64,000 nucleotides of DNA from Massilia rubra (lineage in GTDB: Bacteria; Pseudomonadota; Gammaproteobacteria; Burkholderiales; Burkholderiaceae_D): contig NZ_VUYU01000016.1 of assembly GCF_011682065.1 (NCBI RefSeq), positions 62,001-126,000 of the forward strand, written 5' to 3'. The notes below the pieces were generated by a model, which was not told the DNA's origin, ran no database searches, and saw nothing but the letters and a program-made list of their open reading frames with translations. Position 1 is the first letter of the stretch; each line of letters starts with the position of its first letter. A program made the position numbers and the translations under genes. Below are positions 36,930 through 47,556 of the stretch, piece after piece.

Positions 36930-39900
36930 CTACTGCTCCACCTCGATCATATTATCCCCCGGCTTGCGGTCGATCAGCTTGTTATCCGGATCGATTCCCG
37001 CCTTGTACGGTCGCGTGCCCACCACCATGGTCACGCTGACGGTATTGCGCTCGACCACGCGCCGTTCGCGCAGCAGTGGCTTGCCATCCTTGTCGTCGAC
37101 GCCGAACTCGATCACGTCTTTCAACGGCGCTTCGGTTTCGTCGCCGAGCTTGCCGGCGCGCTGCTTGACGACGCTGGCGCGCACCTGCACCTCGTACTTG
37201 CCGTCCGCGCGCCTGGTCGCGCTGGCGCTGGTGGCGCGGTTTTCGTACAGCACGATATGGTCGAACAAGTCGTCGATCAGGTAGGCATGCTCGGGCGGGG
37301 TGGCGCGGCGCAAGGCGTCGGTCAGCGCCAGCACGCTCGGATACGGCGCGCCGTGGAAGGCGTGGCTGGTGAGCAGCTCGTGCAGCACGGCGTTGACCTT
37401 CGCTTCGCCCAGCACATCCTGCAACAGGTACATGGCCAGCGCGCCCTTGTGGTAATGGATGTAGCTCTGGTTTTCGTTCTGTGCCAGCGGCAACTCGTAC
37501 TTGGTTTCGACCGCCCGCCCGATCAGGTATTTGTCGAGGTTGTAGCGCAGGAAGCGGCGCATGCGTTCCGGGCCGACGTGCTGCTTCATCACCATCAGGG
37601 CCGCGTACTCGGACAGGGTTTCGCTCAGCACCGTGGCGCCGCGCGTGTTCGACGGCACCAGCTGGTGTCCCCACCACTGGTGCGCCACTTCATGCGCGGC
37701 CACGTAGAAGGGGTAATCGATATCCTTGGGATTCTTGTCGTCGACCCGGGCGATGAAGCCGGCGCTCTCGGAAAACGGGATCGTGCCGGGAAACGACTGG
37801 GCGAACGCGGCGTAGCGCGGAAACTCGACCACGCGCAGCACCTTGTGCTGGTAGGGGCTGAAATGCTTCGAGTTGTATTCGAGCCCGGCCTTGACGCCGC
37901 GGATCATGCGCTCGACGTTGAAGTCGTGCCCGGGATGATAAAACACGTCGATCGTCACATCCTGCCAGCGGTCGTGCCGCACTTCGTAGCGGGCCGACTG
38001 GAAAGCGTAGAAGTTGAGGATCGGCTTGTCCATGCGGTAATGGAAGTAGCGCCGTCCGGCCGACATCCATTCCTTTTCCAGGGTGCCGGGGGCGATTGCG
38101 ATCTGGTCCGGGGTGGTGCTGATGACGGCGTTGAAATCGATCCAGTCGGCATCCTGGCCCAGGTAGTTGTTCGCCAGCCCGACCGGATCGAGCGGCGAGC
38201 GCAGCGGCGCGTGCGGCCCCAGGCCGTGGCGCTTGCGGTCGCGGTCGTTCTCGAGCTCGGCCGCCGCCTGGTAGCCGATGCGCGGCAGATGGGTATTGTT
38301 GAAGAAGGTGCCGTTGGTGAGCACCGGGGTGTCCGATTCCAGGCCGAGGATGCCGCGCGCTTCGAACTCGACATCGAATTCGAGCGCCAGGCGCTGCCCC
38401 GGCAGCAACGGTGTGCTCAGCTGGTAGCCGTAAAAGCCGCGCTCGCGGTCGCTCACCAGCGGCGTGATTTTCTGGCCGAAGCGCACTTTCAGGCTGGACA
38501 GGCGGTCCTGGCTGAGGAATACCCGGTCGATCGGCCCCGTGCCCTTGTTGTCGAGCTGGTAGACGCCAGTCACCGTCAGGCGCCGCTGTTCGGGCACGAT
38601 CGCCACTTTCAGGTCGACCGCGCTGATGCGCGGCTGGGCCAGCGCCGCATATTTCTTGTAGCGCAGTTCGTACTGGGCGCGGCCCTGGTCTTTTTGCCAG
38701 GCGGTCTGGTAGTCGCCTTCGATGTGCAGGTTGTAGTAGAGGATCGCGCCGCTGCCGAGGAACAGCGCCAGGGCGGCGCCGAAGGTGGCCAGCACCGGCA
38801 GGCTCAGGTTGCGGCGCGCCAGCTGGATCCGGCTGCCCAGTTCGGCGTTGAAGCCGCGCGGCCAGAACACCAGCGAGGCCACCAGCAGCATCAGCGCCGC
38901 CCCGCCCCAGTACAGCTCGAACCAGCGTTCGCGCACCAGGAAGTGGCCGTAGCCGTTCATGTCCGAATACACGAAGGAGGGCGAGGTGCCGTACAGCAGC
39001 ATCGGATGGTCGAGGCCGAGCGAGCCGAAGGTGATCGTGGCGAAGTAGTACAAGATCATGGCGAAGTAAGCCAGGTACTTCTGGTTGATCAGCACCTGCA
39101 GCGCGATCGCCAGCACCGCCACCAGCACGTATTGCGGCAGCTGGATCAGGAACAGGCTTTGCAGGTACAGGCCGACGTCGATGGCGAAGTAGCCGCGGAA
39201 CAGCTGGATCAGCATGCCGGAAATCATTACCAGCACCAGCATCAGCACTTGCAGGCCGACCAGGGCGAACAGCTTGGAGAGCATCGGCAGCCAGCTCGGC
39301 AGCGGCAGGGCGTCGAGCATCTGGCCGACCCGCGCTTCGCGTTCGCGCCAGACCAGTTCGCCTGCGTAAAAGGTGGTGACGACCAGCATGAACAGCGAAA
39401 ACGCGGCGCTGATCAGTTCCAGCACCTGGTAGGTGACGGGATAGGTGTTGGTGCCGTACATGGAGCCGAGGTTGAGCGAGGCGCCGAACACGGCCAGCAC
39501 GCCGGCCAGGGCGATCACGGCGAAATACACATCCTTGACCGATTCGCGAAAGTTGAGCCAGCTCGACTTGAGCAGCAACAGGGCCAGGCTGCGGCCCAGG
39601 AAGTCGGGCGTTTCCTGGGTCGCCGTGGCCACGCCGGACAGGCGCGGGGCGGCCTCGCCTTCCGCGCGCCCGGCCGGGCGGGCGTCGGCGCCGCCGATGA
39701 AGTGGAAGCGCCAGTAACCGAGCAGCAGCACCACCAGCGCGAAGCCGCACCACAGCGCGCGGTTGAGCAGGTACACACCGTCGAAGGGAATCGCGCGGCT
39801 GTTGCGCTCGGCGATGGTCCAGTATTCGGTGATGCGGATCAGGGCGGTGGTGCCGAAGGGGTCGATCAGCGCGGCCAGGGTTTTGTAGTCGAGGTCGCGC

Positions 39901-40511
39901 GCCAGCGAGGGCGCCACGATGTAGCCGATCATCATCACCACGCTGGCCACGTACACCGGCAGCATGCGCCGCGTCAGCGCGGCCAGCACGAAGAAAATGG
40001 CGCCGAAGATGAAGATGTTGGGGAGCGTCAGGAACAGGTAGGGCCGCAGGTACATCCAGCCCCCGGACGGCCCCAGCCGGTCGGGTTCGATGCCGGGAAT
40101 GTAGGTCCCCAGCCAGGCGCCCAGCACGATGCTCGAAAACACCACCGCCAGGGTCAGCGCGGCCCCGAAAAAGCGCCCGAACACGTAATCGTGCTTGGCG
40201 ATCGGCGCGCTGAAGAAGAAGTGGTGCATATCGTATTCAAAATCCTGCTGCACCGAGCGGCCCATCATGGCGGCCATCACGATCACGCCCAGGCAGCCGA
40301 GGAAGGCGACGGTCAGCGAGATCGAGCGCGGGGCGTTGATGAACAGGCGCCCGCCGAAGGTGATCTGGGCTTCCTTGAAGACCCCGCCGGCGGCGGCCAT
40401 CCACAGCAGCGCCAGCGCGAAAAACATGCCGAAGTAGACCCAGGTCGAGAGCAGCTTGAGCCGCTGGCGCGCTTCGAACAGTGCGATTGCCAACATGGAC
40501 GCCACCTTCAA
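36930..40511 (-). CDS. ABC-2-type permease fused to an M1-family aminopeptidase
   Basis: This 1193-residue protein has an N-terminal membrane half (about 1-590), with two ABC-2 permease blocks of about six helices each, and a C-terminal gluzincin half. The zinc motif HEVAH is at residues 940-944 (in [12 protein letters not shown]) and the second Glu ligand lies in the SETLSEYAA stretch about 20 residues later. The fusion is known in several proteobacterial genomes. The peptidase domain should face the periplasm, perhaps processing what is exported. The ATPase gene overlaps its start by 4 bp. Confidence 0.92.
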   Translation of the reverse strand: MKVASMLAIALFEARQRLKLLSTWVYFGMFFALALLWMAAAGGVFKEAQITFGGRLFINAPRSISLTVAFLGCLGVIVMAAMMGRSVQQDFEYDMHHFFFSAPIAKHDYVFGRFFGAALTLAVVFSSIVLGAWLGTYIPGIEPDRLGPSGGWMYLRPYLFLTLPNIFIFGAIFFVLAALTRRMLPVYVASVVMMIGYIVAPSLARDLDYKTLAALIDPFGTTALIRITEYWTIAERNSRAIPFDGVYLLNRALWCGFALVVLLLGYWRFHFIGGADARPAGRAEGEAAPRLSGVATATQETPDFLGRSLALLLLKSSWLNFRESVKDVYFAVIALAGVLAVFGASLNLGSMYGTNTYPVTYQVLELISAAFSLFMLVVTTFYAGELVWREREARVGQMLDALPLPSWLPMLSKLFALVGLQVLMLVLVMISGMLIQLFRGYFAIDVGLYLQSLFLIQLPQYVLVAVLAIALQVLINQKYLAYFAMILYYFATITFGSLGLDHPMLLYGTSPSFVYSDMNGYGHFLVRERWFELYWGGAALMLLVASLVFWPRGFNAELGSRIQLARRNLSLPVLATFGAALALFLGSGAILYYNLHIEGDYQTAWQKDQGRAQYELRYKKYAALAQPRISAVDLKVAIVPEQRRLTVTGVYQLDNKGTGPIDRVFLSQDRLSSLKVRFGQKITPLVSDRERGFYGYQLSTPLLPGQRLALEFDVEFEARGILGLESDTPVLTNGTFFNNTHLPRIGYQAAAELENDRDRKRHGLGPHAPLRSPLDPVGLANNYLGQDADWIDFNAVISTTPDQIAIAPGTLEKEWMSAGRRYFHYRMDKPILNFYAFQSARYEVRHDRWQDVTIDVFYHPGHDFNVERMIRGVKAGLEYNSKHFSPYQHKVLRVVEFPRYAAFAQSFPGTIPFSESAGFIARVDDKNPKDIDYPFYVAAHEVAHQWWGHQLVPSNTRGATVLSETLSEYAALMVMKQHVGPERMRRFLRYNLDKYLIGRAVETKYELPLAQNENQSYIHYHKGALAMYLLQDVLGEAKVNAVLHELLTSHAFHGAPYPSVLALTDALRRATPPEHAYLIDDLFDHIVLYENRATSASATRRADGKYEVQVRASVVKQRAGKLGDETEAPLKDVIEFGVDDKDGKPLLRERRVVERNTVSVTMVVGTRPYKAGIDPDNKLIDRKPGDNMIEVEQ

Positions 40512-41398
40512 CAGTTGCTGGCCGCGACGTGGCGTCCGGCGATGGTGGCGAAGTAGACGTCTTCAAGGTCGCCGGCGGCCGGCTCGAAGCCCTCGCCCGG
40601 ATCTTGCTCGGAATACACGTGAATCAGGGTGCGGCCGGTCAGCAGGCGGGTCGAGATCACCGCGTGTTCTTGCTGGAAATGGGCCAGTTCGTGCTTGGCG
40701 ACGAAGCGCGCCCAGATCTTGCCGTCGATATCGTCGATCAGCTTTTGCGGCTCGCCGCACAGCAGCACGTGGCCTTTGTTGATGATCGCCATGTTGGCGC
40801 ACAGGTCGGACACGTCGGAGACGATGTGGGTCGAGAGCAAGACGGTCTTGTCGTCGCCGATGTCGGAGAGCAGGTTGTGGAAACGCACCCGTTCCTGCGG
40901 GTCGAGGCCGGCGGTCGGTTCATCGACGATGATCAGTTGCGGGTCGCCCAGCAGGGCCTGGGCGATGCCGAAGCGCTGGCGCATGCCGCCGGAAAAGGTG
41001 CCGAGGCGCTGGTTGCGCACTTCGAACAGATTGGTTTGCTGCAACAGGCCATCGACCACTTCGCGCCGCCGGGTGCGCTGCGAGAGGCCCTTGAGGACGG
41101 CAAAATGGTCGAGCAGTTCGTAGGCCGTGACCTTGGGGTACAGGCCGAAGTCCTGGGGCAGGTAGCCGAGCAGGCGGCGGATATCGTCCTTGTCGTCGAG
41201 CACGTCGAGGTCGCCGAAGAAGACCGAGCCGGCGTCGCACTCCTGCAAGGTGGCGAGGATGCGCATCAGGGTCGACTTGCCCGCCCCGTTCGGGCCGAGC
41301 AGGCCGAACATCCCGCTGGGGATGGTGAGGGTAACTTTATCCAAGGCAACTACGCCATTGGCGTAGGTCTTGGATAAATTCCTGATGCGTAATTCCAT
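40508..41398 (-). CDS. ABC transporter ATP-binding protein, partner of the permease-peptidase fusion
   Basis: This 296-residue ABC ATPase has Walker A in GPNGAGKST, a Q-loop (LPQDFGLYP), the signature FSGGMRQR, Walker [13 protein letters not shown] and an H-loop STHIVSD. It energises the adjacent fused permease. The ATG at 41398 starts the fold directly; an upstream in-frame extension to 41488 has no domain sequence. It overlaps the permease start by 4 bp. Confidence 0.94.
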   Translation of the reverse strand: MELRIRNLSKTYANGVVALDKVTLTIPSGMFGLLGPNGAGKSTLMRILATLQECDAGSVFFGDLDVLDDKDDIRRLLGYLPQDFGLYPKVTAYELLDHFAVLKGLSQRTRRREVVDGLLQQTNLFEVRNQRLGTFSGGMRQRFGIAQALLGDPQLIIVDEPTAGLDPQERVRFHNLLSDIGDDKTVLLSTHIVSDVSDLCANMAIINKGHVLLCGEPQKLIDDIDGKIWARFVAKHELAHFQQEHAVISTRLLTGRTLIHVYSEQDPGEGFEPAAGDLEDVYFATIAGRHVAASNC

Positions 41399-41744
41399 GC
41401 CTGACTCCTGATACGGTCGCTGTGCGTACGTTCGGCGGGTAGCCGGGCGCACTTCTAGAGTTGCATTGTATAAAATTTGAGTGGACACGGGCCGCCTGTT
41501 GCGACGCGCGGCGTTTTGATGGGCTCAGATTGCACAATTGGGGGAGTGGGGATTGTCTGAGTAGGGTGGTTATTTAGGTAGCGACAACGCACGCTTGCTT
41601 TTGCCGCCAATGTTAGAACCGTCTTTCCCGCGCAGGCGGGAATCCAAGGCACCTTCGCTCCGCATACATGCCTTGGATTCCCGCCGGCGCGGGAAAGACG
41701 GAGCTTACGTTTACGGCATTAGGGACAGACCCCGGTTTTTCACC
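41399..41744. other. Gene-free interval with a repeat, between two export modules
   Basis: This 346-bp interval has no credible gene. It holds the promoter region of the ABC-peptidase unit, a REP-like palindrome (41619-41701), and at about 41723-41742 the string GGGACAGACCCCGGTTTTTC, which shares the CAGACCCCGG end of the repeats at 5067-5086 and 50251-50726 and may be a solo end. Confidence 0.65.
41619..41701. repeat. REP-like palindrome, copy 3
   Basis: Arms starting CCGTCTTTCCCGCGCAGGCG and ending CGCGGGAAAGACGG pair over 33 bp with one mismatch around a 17-nt loop. A variant of the family at 13594, 19074 and 44994, with CTTT in place of CGTT. Confidence 0.85.
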
Positions 41745-42941
41745 TTAACTCCGAAACAACACCTCCTCCCGGTTGAACCACCACCTGCACCACGCCAGCA
41801 GCGCTCCCGCGATCAGGGTGGTGGAGAGCAAAATCGCCGAAAACATGCGGTAATCCATGGTTCCCTTGACCAGTTCCTTCATGGCCAGCGACACATTGGT
41901 CAACGGCACCATCGACCAGAACCAGTTCAGCTCCACCCCCGGCATCATGGCCACCACGATCGGCACGATCAACAGCATCATCAGCGGCGAAATCATGCCC
42001 GACGCTTCCTTGTAGCTCTTGGCGTAAATCGAAATCGACAGCAGGATCGAGGCAAAAATGGCCGCCGTCGGCACCAGCATCAGCGCCACCATCGCCAGGT
42101 CGCGCGCCCCGATCGCCCGCACCATCTGCGCCAGGCCGCCTTCGAGCGAGCCGCCGAACACGGCCAGCAGCAGCCCCATGCTGGCCACCATCAGCAGCGC
42201 CGACGTCAACCCCACCGTAAACAGCACCAGGAACTTGGCCAGCACCAGCGCCGTGCGCGAAATGGGCGCCAGCAGCAAGGTTTCCAGGGTGCCGCGCTCC
42301 TTCTCGCCGGCGCCGAGGTCGATGGCAGGGTACATCGCCGCCATCAGGCACACCATCAGCAGGATGTAGGGCAGAAAACCGCCCACCAGCGCGCCCATCC
42401 GCTCGCGCGTGCCGGCGGTCGACAGTTCTTCCAGCTCGATCGGATTGAGCGCAAAGCGCAGCTCGGCCCGGCTCATGTTCATGGCCGACAAGGCTTGCTC
42501 GCGCAGCGCCCCGTTGTGCGCCTCGATCACCGCCGCCACCCGCTTATGGGTCATGTCGAGCGCCACCGCGTTGTTGTAGTGCAAAGTGACGCGGGCCTGG
42601 CGGTGCGCTGCCAAGGCGTCCTCGAAACCGGAGGGAATCACGATGGCGAAGGTGATGCGGTCGGTGTCGATGGCGGCCTTGATCGCACCTTCATTGGCCA
42701 GCGACACCTCGCGCAAGCCTTTTTCGCGCTTGAAGCGCTCGCTCAGGCCCGGTGCATGCTCTTTGCCGAACACGGCGTAGGTCAGTTCCTTGTGCTGGGC
42801 TTTCTTGAAAATGGTCGACGACAGATAGGCCAGGCCGCCGAAAATCATCGGCATCGCGACGATCGGCAGCAGCAGGGTGAAGATGAAGGTCTTGCGGTCG
42901 CGCAGCAGTTCCAGTAATTCCTTGAAATACACGGTCCACAT
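41745..42941 (-). CDS. ABC-2-type transporter permease (NatB-like)
   Basis: This 398-residue membrane protein has an N-terminal helix (about 18-42), a large extracytoplasmic domain (about 45-180) and five or six C-terminal helices (about 190-390). The hallmark GEKERGTLETLLLAPISR connecting loop of NatB-like ABC-2 permeases is present. It starts 3 bp after its ATPase gene. The substrate is unknown; NatAB in Bacillus exports sodium, but homologues are diverse. Confidence 0.9.
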   Translation of the reverse strand: MWTVYFKELLELLRDRKTFIFTLLLPIVAMPMIFGGLAYLSSTIFKKAQHKELTYAVFGKEHAPGLSERFKREKGLREVSLANEGAIKAAIDTDRITFAIVIPSGFEDALAAHRQARVTLHYNNAVALDMTHKRVAAVIEAHNGALREQALSAMNMSRAELRFALNPIELEELSTAGTRERMGALVGGFLPYILLMVCLMAAMYPAIDLGAGEKERGTLETLLLAPISRTALVLAKFLVLFTVGLTSALLMVASMGLLLAVFGGSLEGGLAQMVRAIGARDLAMVALMLVPTAAIFASILLSISIYAKSYKEASGMISPLMMLLIVPIVVAMMPGVELNWFWSMVPLTNVSLAMKELVKGTMDYRMFSAILLSTTLIAGALLAWCRWWFNREEVLFRS

Positions 42942-42944
42942 GGC

Positions 42945-43724
42945 TCAGCCTTCCTGATTGATGATATGCACGAAGGCATCGTACAAATCGTGGCTGCCGC
43001 CCAGCTCGCGCAACTCGGCCACGCTGCCGTTGAAGGCGCTGCGGCCGTGGTTGATGATGCAGACCTTGTCGCACAGTTTTTCCACCTCGTGCAGGTGATG
43101 CGTGGAAAAGATCAGGGGAATGCGCAGCGCCTTGTAGCTGGCGATAAATTCGAGCAGCACGCGCGCCGACATCACATCGAGCCCGGTGGTCGGTTCGTCC
43201 AGGATCACCACCTGCGGCTCGTGCACCACCGCGCGGGCGATGGCGCATTTCTGCTTCATGCCGGTCGACAGATCATCGGCGCGCTTGTGGGCGTAGGCGT
43301 GCATGTCGAGTTGCTCGAACAAAGCGTCGCAGCGTTTCTTGAGACGCTCCGGCGCCATGCCGTGCAGGCGTCCGAAATACTCGACATTTTCGCGCGCGCT
43401 CAAGCGCCCGTACAAACCGGTGCTGCCGGACAGGAAACCGACGCGCTGGCGCGCCCGGATCGGATCGGCCACGATGTCGATATCGTCGATGAAGGCGCTG
43501 CCGGCGTCCGGGCGCAGGGCGGTCGAGAGGATGCGCAAGGTGGTGGTCTTGCCGGCCCCGTTCGGACCCAGCAGGCCCAGCACTTCGCCAGGGGCGCAGG
43601 AAAAACTGACATCGCGCACCGCATGGAACCAGCCATCGCTCTCGCGCACGTCGCGCTGGCGCGCGCGCCGCTCCTTGTGTACCGTCGCGGCGAAGCGCTT
43701 GGCCAGGTGTTTCACCTCGATCAT
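42945..43724 (-). CDS. ABC transporter ATP-binding protein (NatA-like)
   Basis: This 259-residue ATPase has Walker [11 protein letters not shown], the signature LSTGMKQK, Walker [13 protein letters not shown] and an H-loop STHHLHE. It pairs with the permease 3 bp downstream. The ATG at 43724 (MIEVKHLAK) was chosen because the ABC fold starts there; upstream in-frame sequence is not conserved-looking. An insertion of about 15 residues (RQRDVRESD) after the first strand is mildly unusual. Confidence 0.93.
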   Translation of the reverse strand: MIEVKHLAKRFAATVHKERRARQRDVRESDGWFHAVRDVSFSCAPGEVLGLLGPNGAGKTTTLRILSTALRPDAGSAFIDDIDIVADPIRARQRVGFLSGSTGLYGRLSARENVEYFGRLHGMAPERLKKRCDALFEQLDMHAYAHKRADDLSTGMKQKCAIARAVVHEPQVVILDEPTTGLDVMSARVLLEFIASYKALRIPLIFSTHHLHEVEKLCDKVCIINHGRSAFNGSVAELRELGGSHDLYDAFVHIINQEG

Positions 43725-43822
43725 CGGGTTCCTTCTCTCAAAGCGTGAGGGTAGCAGCACAAATTCACCGCCGCAAGCACGGCAGCCCGCCACAGCGGGT
43801 CGGAAATGTGGATAATGGGCCC

Positions 43823-44305
43823 ATGGACAGTGCCATCAAAGAAAAAGTTCTTGCCGTCGCGAGCAGCGGGCGCAACGCGGCCGAGTGGACCGCGTACTTC
43901 CGCGTCACCCTCGGCCTGTACTACCTGGCCGGGCTGATGACGTCCGAAACCATCGATTTCAAGAAAGTCGACAGGGACTTCAACCAGTTCATTTACCATA
44001 CCATCGGCAAGGGCCACACGATTACCAGCGTGCTGCAGTTCATGAGCGGGGCGAAAGTGGTGCCGGTGGTGTCCTCGAGCCGGTTTATCGCCGCGTTCGG
44101 CGTGCATTGCCCGGACGTGCCGTCCGACACCATCCCCTTTTTGTTGCAGCTGAACCTGGGCGTGGCGAAAAACATTTCCGGGATCGATCCCGGCGGGCCG
44201 CTACTCGACTGGATCGAGGCCCAGGCGGCCCCGTTGGCGGGCGAGGGCGGCCCGGCAGCCGGCGACCCGGCGGCCGGCGCCCCGGTGGGGCCGGACGTCC
44301 TATAA
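43823..44305 (+). CDS. Conserved-looking protein of unknown function
   Basis: This 160-residue protein has no domain that I recognise. It starts [20 protein letters not shown] and is mixed alpha/beta, with no signal peptide and no clear transmembrane helix. Its last 30 residues are a Gly/Ala/Pro-rich tail of low complexity. Codon use fits the genome, and the frame ends on the TATAAT that precedes coq7, so the two genes are close but perhaps separately promoted. Confidence 0.65.
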   Translation: MDSAIKEKVLAVASSGRNAAEWTAYFRVTLGLYYLAGLMTSETIDFKKVDRDFNQFIYHTIGKGHTITSVLQFMSGAKVVPVVSSSRFIAAFGVHCPDVPSDTIPFLLQLNLGVAKNISGIDPGGPLLDWIEAQAAPLAGEGGPAAGDPAAGAPVGPDVL

Positions 44306-44333
44306 TGGTGTTTTATCGCCACCGGGGCAGCGC

Positions 44334-44978
44334 ATGTCAGCACAACGATCCATCCATCCACTCGACCAGCTGATCGTCAGCATGGACAAGGCCCTGCGCG
44401 TGATCGCGGGCGTGGCCTCGGCATCGCGACCGACCCCGGCGGCGCACGCGGACGACGGCCATCTCGATGATGCCGAACAGCGCCGCAGCGCCGGCCTGAT
44501 GCGGGTCAACCACGTGGGCGAAGTGTGCGCGCAGGCGCTGTACAACTCGCAATCGCGCTTTGCCAAGAGCGAGGAGATGCGCGCGCAGTTCGCCGAAGCG
44601 GGGCGCGAGGAAGAAGATCACCTGGCGTGGACGGCCCAGCGGCTGGCCGAGCTCGGTTCGCGCCCGAGTTTGCTCAATCCCCTGTGGTATGCGGGCGCGT
44701 ACGCGCTCGGCACGGTGGCCGCGCAACTGGGAGACGCGCGCAGTCTGGGGTTCGTGGTCGAGACCGAGCGCCAGGTGGAGGCGCATCTGAACAGTCATCT
44801 CGACTTGCTGCCGGCGCAGGACGCCAAGTCGCGCGCGGTCGTGGACCAGATGCGGATCGACGAGATTGCGCACGGGGCGGCCGCGCAGGCGCTGGGCGCG
44901 GTGGCGGTGCCGCCGCCGGTGCGCGGCGTGATGACGGCCATGGCGAAGGTGATGACGACGACGGCGTATTACATTTAG
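44334..44978 (+). CDS. coq7: 2-polyprenyl-3-methyl-6-methoxy-1,4-benzoquinone monooxygenase
   Basis: This 214-residue ferritin-like di-iron enzyme hydroxylates demethoxyubiquinone in ubiquinone synthesis. Iron ligands are in [33 protein letters not shown] and IDEIAHG, the two-fold ExxH pattern of the family. It carries the N-terminal extension usual in betaproteobacterial Coq7. A single gene. The downstream side holds a REP-like palindrome and an 8-bp tandem repeat. Confidence 0.95.
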   Translation: MSAQRSIHPLDQLIVSMDKALRVIAGVASASRPTPAAHADDGHLDDAEQRRSAGLMRVNHVGEVCAQALYNSQSRFAKSEEMRAQFAEAGREEEDHLAWTAQRLAELGSRPSLLNPLWYAGAYALGTVAAQLGDARSLGFVVETERQVEAHLNSHLDLLPAQDAKSRAVVDQMRIDEIAHGAAAQALGAVAVPPPVRGVMTAMAKVMTTTAYYI

Positions 44979-44993
44979 TGTTCGCTCCACCTG

Positions 44994-45082
44994 CGTCGTC
45001 CCCGCGCAGGCGGGGACCCAAGTTTGCTGATCTGCCGGTGGCAACGGAACGAACTTGGGTCCCCGCCTGCGCGGGGACGACG
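44994..45082. repeat. REP-like palindrome, copy 4
   Basis: Arms 44994-45024 and 45052-45082 are exact 31-bp inverted repeats of the CGTCGTCCCCGC variant, with a 27-nt loop. It lies between the convergent coq7 and OsmC genes and could terminate both. Confidence 0.88.
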
Positions 45083-45137
45083 GCTACACGGCTACACGGC
45101 TACACGGCTACACGGCTAAACGGCTAAACGGCTAAAC
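45082..45137. repeat. Seven tandem copies of an 8-bp unit (VNTR candidate)
   Basis: GGCTACAC occurs four times and GGCTAAAC three times without interruption, starting on the last base of the palindrome at 44994-45082 and ending 4 bp before the OsmC stop. Such octamer arrays often vary in copy number by slippage. Confidence 0.9.
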
Positions 45138-45140
45138 GGC

Positions 45141-45563
45141 TCAGCCTTCCACAATCTCGAACGAATGCGTGATCTCGGCCATCTTGGCCAGCATGATCGA
45201 CGCCGAGCAGTATTTGTCGTGCGACAGGCTCACCGCGCGCTCGACCGTCCCCGGCTTCAAATTCTTCCCGGTCACGGTGAAGTGAAAATGAATCTTGGTA
45301 AACACCTTGGGATCGGTCTCGGCGCGCTCGGCCTTGAGCGTCACGTCGCAGCCGCGCACATCTTCCCGTCCGCGCTTGAGGATCAACACCACGTCATACG
45401 CCGTGCATCCACCGGTTCCCAGCAACACCATTTCCATCGGCCGCGGCGCCAGGTTGTGGCCGCCGCCTTCGGGTGCCCCATCCATGCTGACCATGTGGCC
45501 CGACCCCGTTTGCGCCCGAAAACTCATGCCCGACGGGCCGTTCCAGCTGACTGTGACTTCCAT
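45141..45563 (-). CDS. OsmC family protein
   Basis: This 140-residue small thiol peroxidase-like protein has Cys53 (GTGGCTAYD) and Cys119 (HDKYCSAS), at positions corresponding to the catalytic pair of OsmC/Ohr proteins, which reduce organic hydroperoxides. This subgroup (YhfA-like) is shorter than OsmC proper and its physiological substrate is unsettled. It lies 66 bp downstream of an ABC permease gene on the same strand. Confidence 0.9.
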   Translation of the reverse strand: MEVTVSWNGPSGMSFRAQTGSGHMVSMDGAPEGGGHNLAPRPMEMVLLGTGGCTAYDVVLILKRGREDVRGCDVTLKAERAETDPKVFTKIHFHFTVTGKNLKPGTVERAVSLSHDKYCSASIMLAKMAEITHSFEIVEG

Positions 45564-45629
45564 TTCATTCTCCGATGAGTGCGTTCCCGGCCTATTGTAA
45601 TGGAGCCGCGCCAGCCTTGCCCGCCAGCC

Positions 45630-46810
45630 CTACACCGACAGCACGTAGCGCTCGCTCTTCATGCGCCAGCTGGCGAACGCCACCGCGCCCAGCGCCGGCA
45701 GCATCGAACTCAAAAAGGTCAGCAAAAACGGCAGCACGCCCAGTTCCTGCCCCTTGGCCAGTTCGCGCAGCAGGGTCTGGTTCGACAGCATCGGCACCAC
45801 ATACATCCACATCGCCGTTTTCAATTCCAGCATCGATACCGCCAGGCCGGGCAGCATGGGGATCAGGGTCACCAGGCTGAGGATGCTCTGGGCTTCCTTG
45901 AACGAGCGCGCATTCATCGCCAGCGCAATATGCAGGCCGGCGGCCAGCAGGGATAGCGGCAGGGTGGCCACGCACACCCACGCCAGCTGGGCCGAGGTGA
46001 CGCGCCAGCTCATGCCGATTTCTTCCAGCGGCAGCCAGGACAGCACCGCGTGCGCCAGCGCCAGTTCCAGGGTGATGCCGATCACGGCCAGCGAACCGGC
46101 CGCCAGCCACTTGCCGGTGATCAGCGACCAGGGACTGGCCGGTTGCGCCATCAGCACTTCCAGCGAGCGCCGCTCGCGTTCGCCGGCGGTGCTGTCGACC
46201 GCCGCCGACAAACCGCAAATGAACGCCGGGAAAAACAGGAAGCCGAGAATCGCGCCGATCAGCCCGGCCGAGCGCGCCGCCGTGCTGCCGGTGTCGTAGC
46301 GCTGCAGGCGAATCGGCGTCATGATGGCGGGCGAGACCCCGTGCGCCAGCAGGCGCGCGCTGCTGATGCTCGAACTGTAGTTTTGCAGCACTTCCTCGAC
46401 ATCGCGCTGGCGCTGGCTGTTGTCGCTGGCCGAGTCGTACCACAGCTCGATACCGGCCGGGCGCATGGCCCGGTAGTGTTCGCCGAACTCGGGATCGAGG
46501 CGCAGCAGCGCGACCACCTTGCGCGTGCGCAGCAGCGCGCCGATGGCGTCTTCATCCATCTCCCCGGCCTCTTGCACGGTGATATTCTTTTGCTTGAGCT
46601 GCGCCATCAGGTTCGGTGCGCGCGCCGCGCCGATCACGGCCAGTTCCATGCCCTCGCGTTCGGACTGGGTGGCGCGCTTGATCTGCTGGTTCAGCATGTA
46701 GCCGAGCATCAGCGGGTACATCAATGTGAACAGGGCCAGCAGGCCGAGCGCGCGCTTGTCGCGCAGCGTTTCCTTGAATTCCTTGAGAAAAACGATGAGG
46801 AAAGCCGGCT

Positions 46811-46814
<4 letters not shown>
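45630..46814 (-). CDS. ABC-2-type transporter permease (NatB-like), second module
   Basis: This 394-residue protein has an N-terminal helix (about 22-42), an extracytoplasmic domain (about 45-165) and a C-terminal bundle of about six helices, with the GERERRSLEVLMAQPASPW connecting loop. It overlaps its ATPase gene by 4 bp, which fixes the ATG at 46814. It is distinct in sequence from the permease at 41745-42941. Confidence 0.9.
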
Positions 46815-47542
<728 letters not shown>

Positions 47543-47556
47543 CGTGGCCTCGGTGC

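Noticed and set aside
37257-40556. Long plus-strand open frame opposite the permease-peptidase gene
   Set aside because: Composition is dominated by His, Gln and Arg, typical of a GC-driven shadow; the minus strand has clear ABC-2 and M1 motifs.
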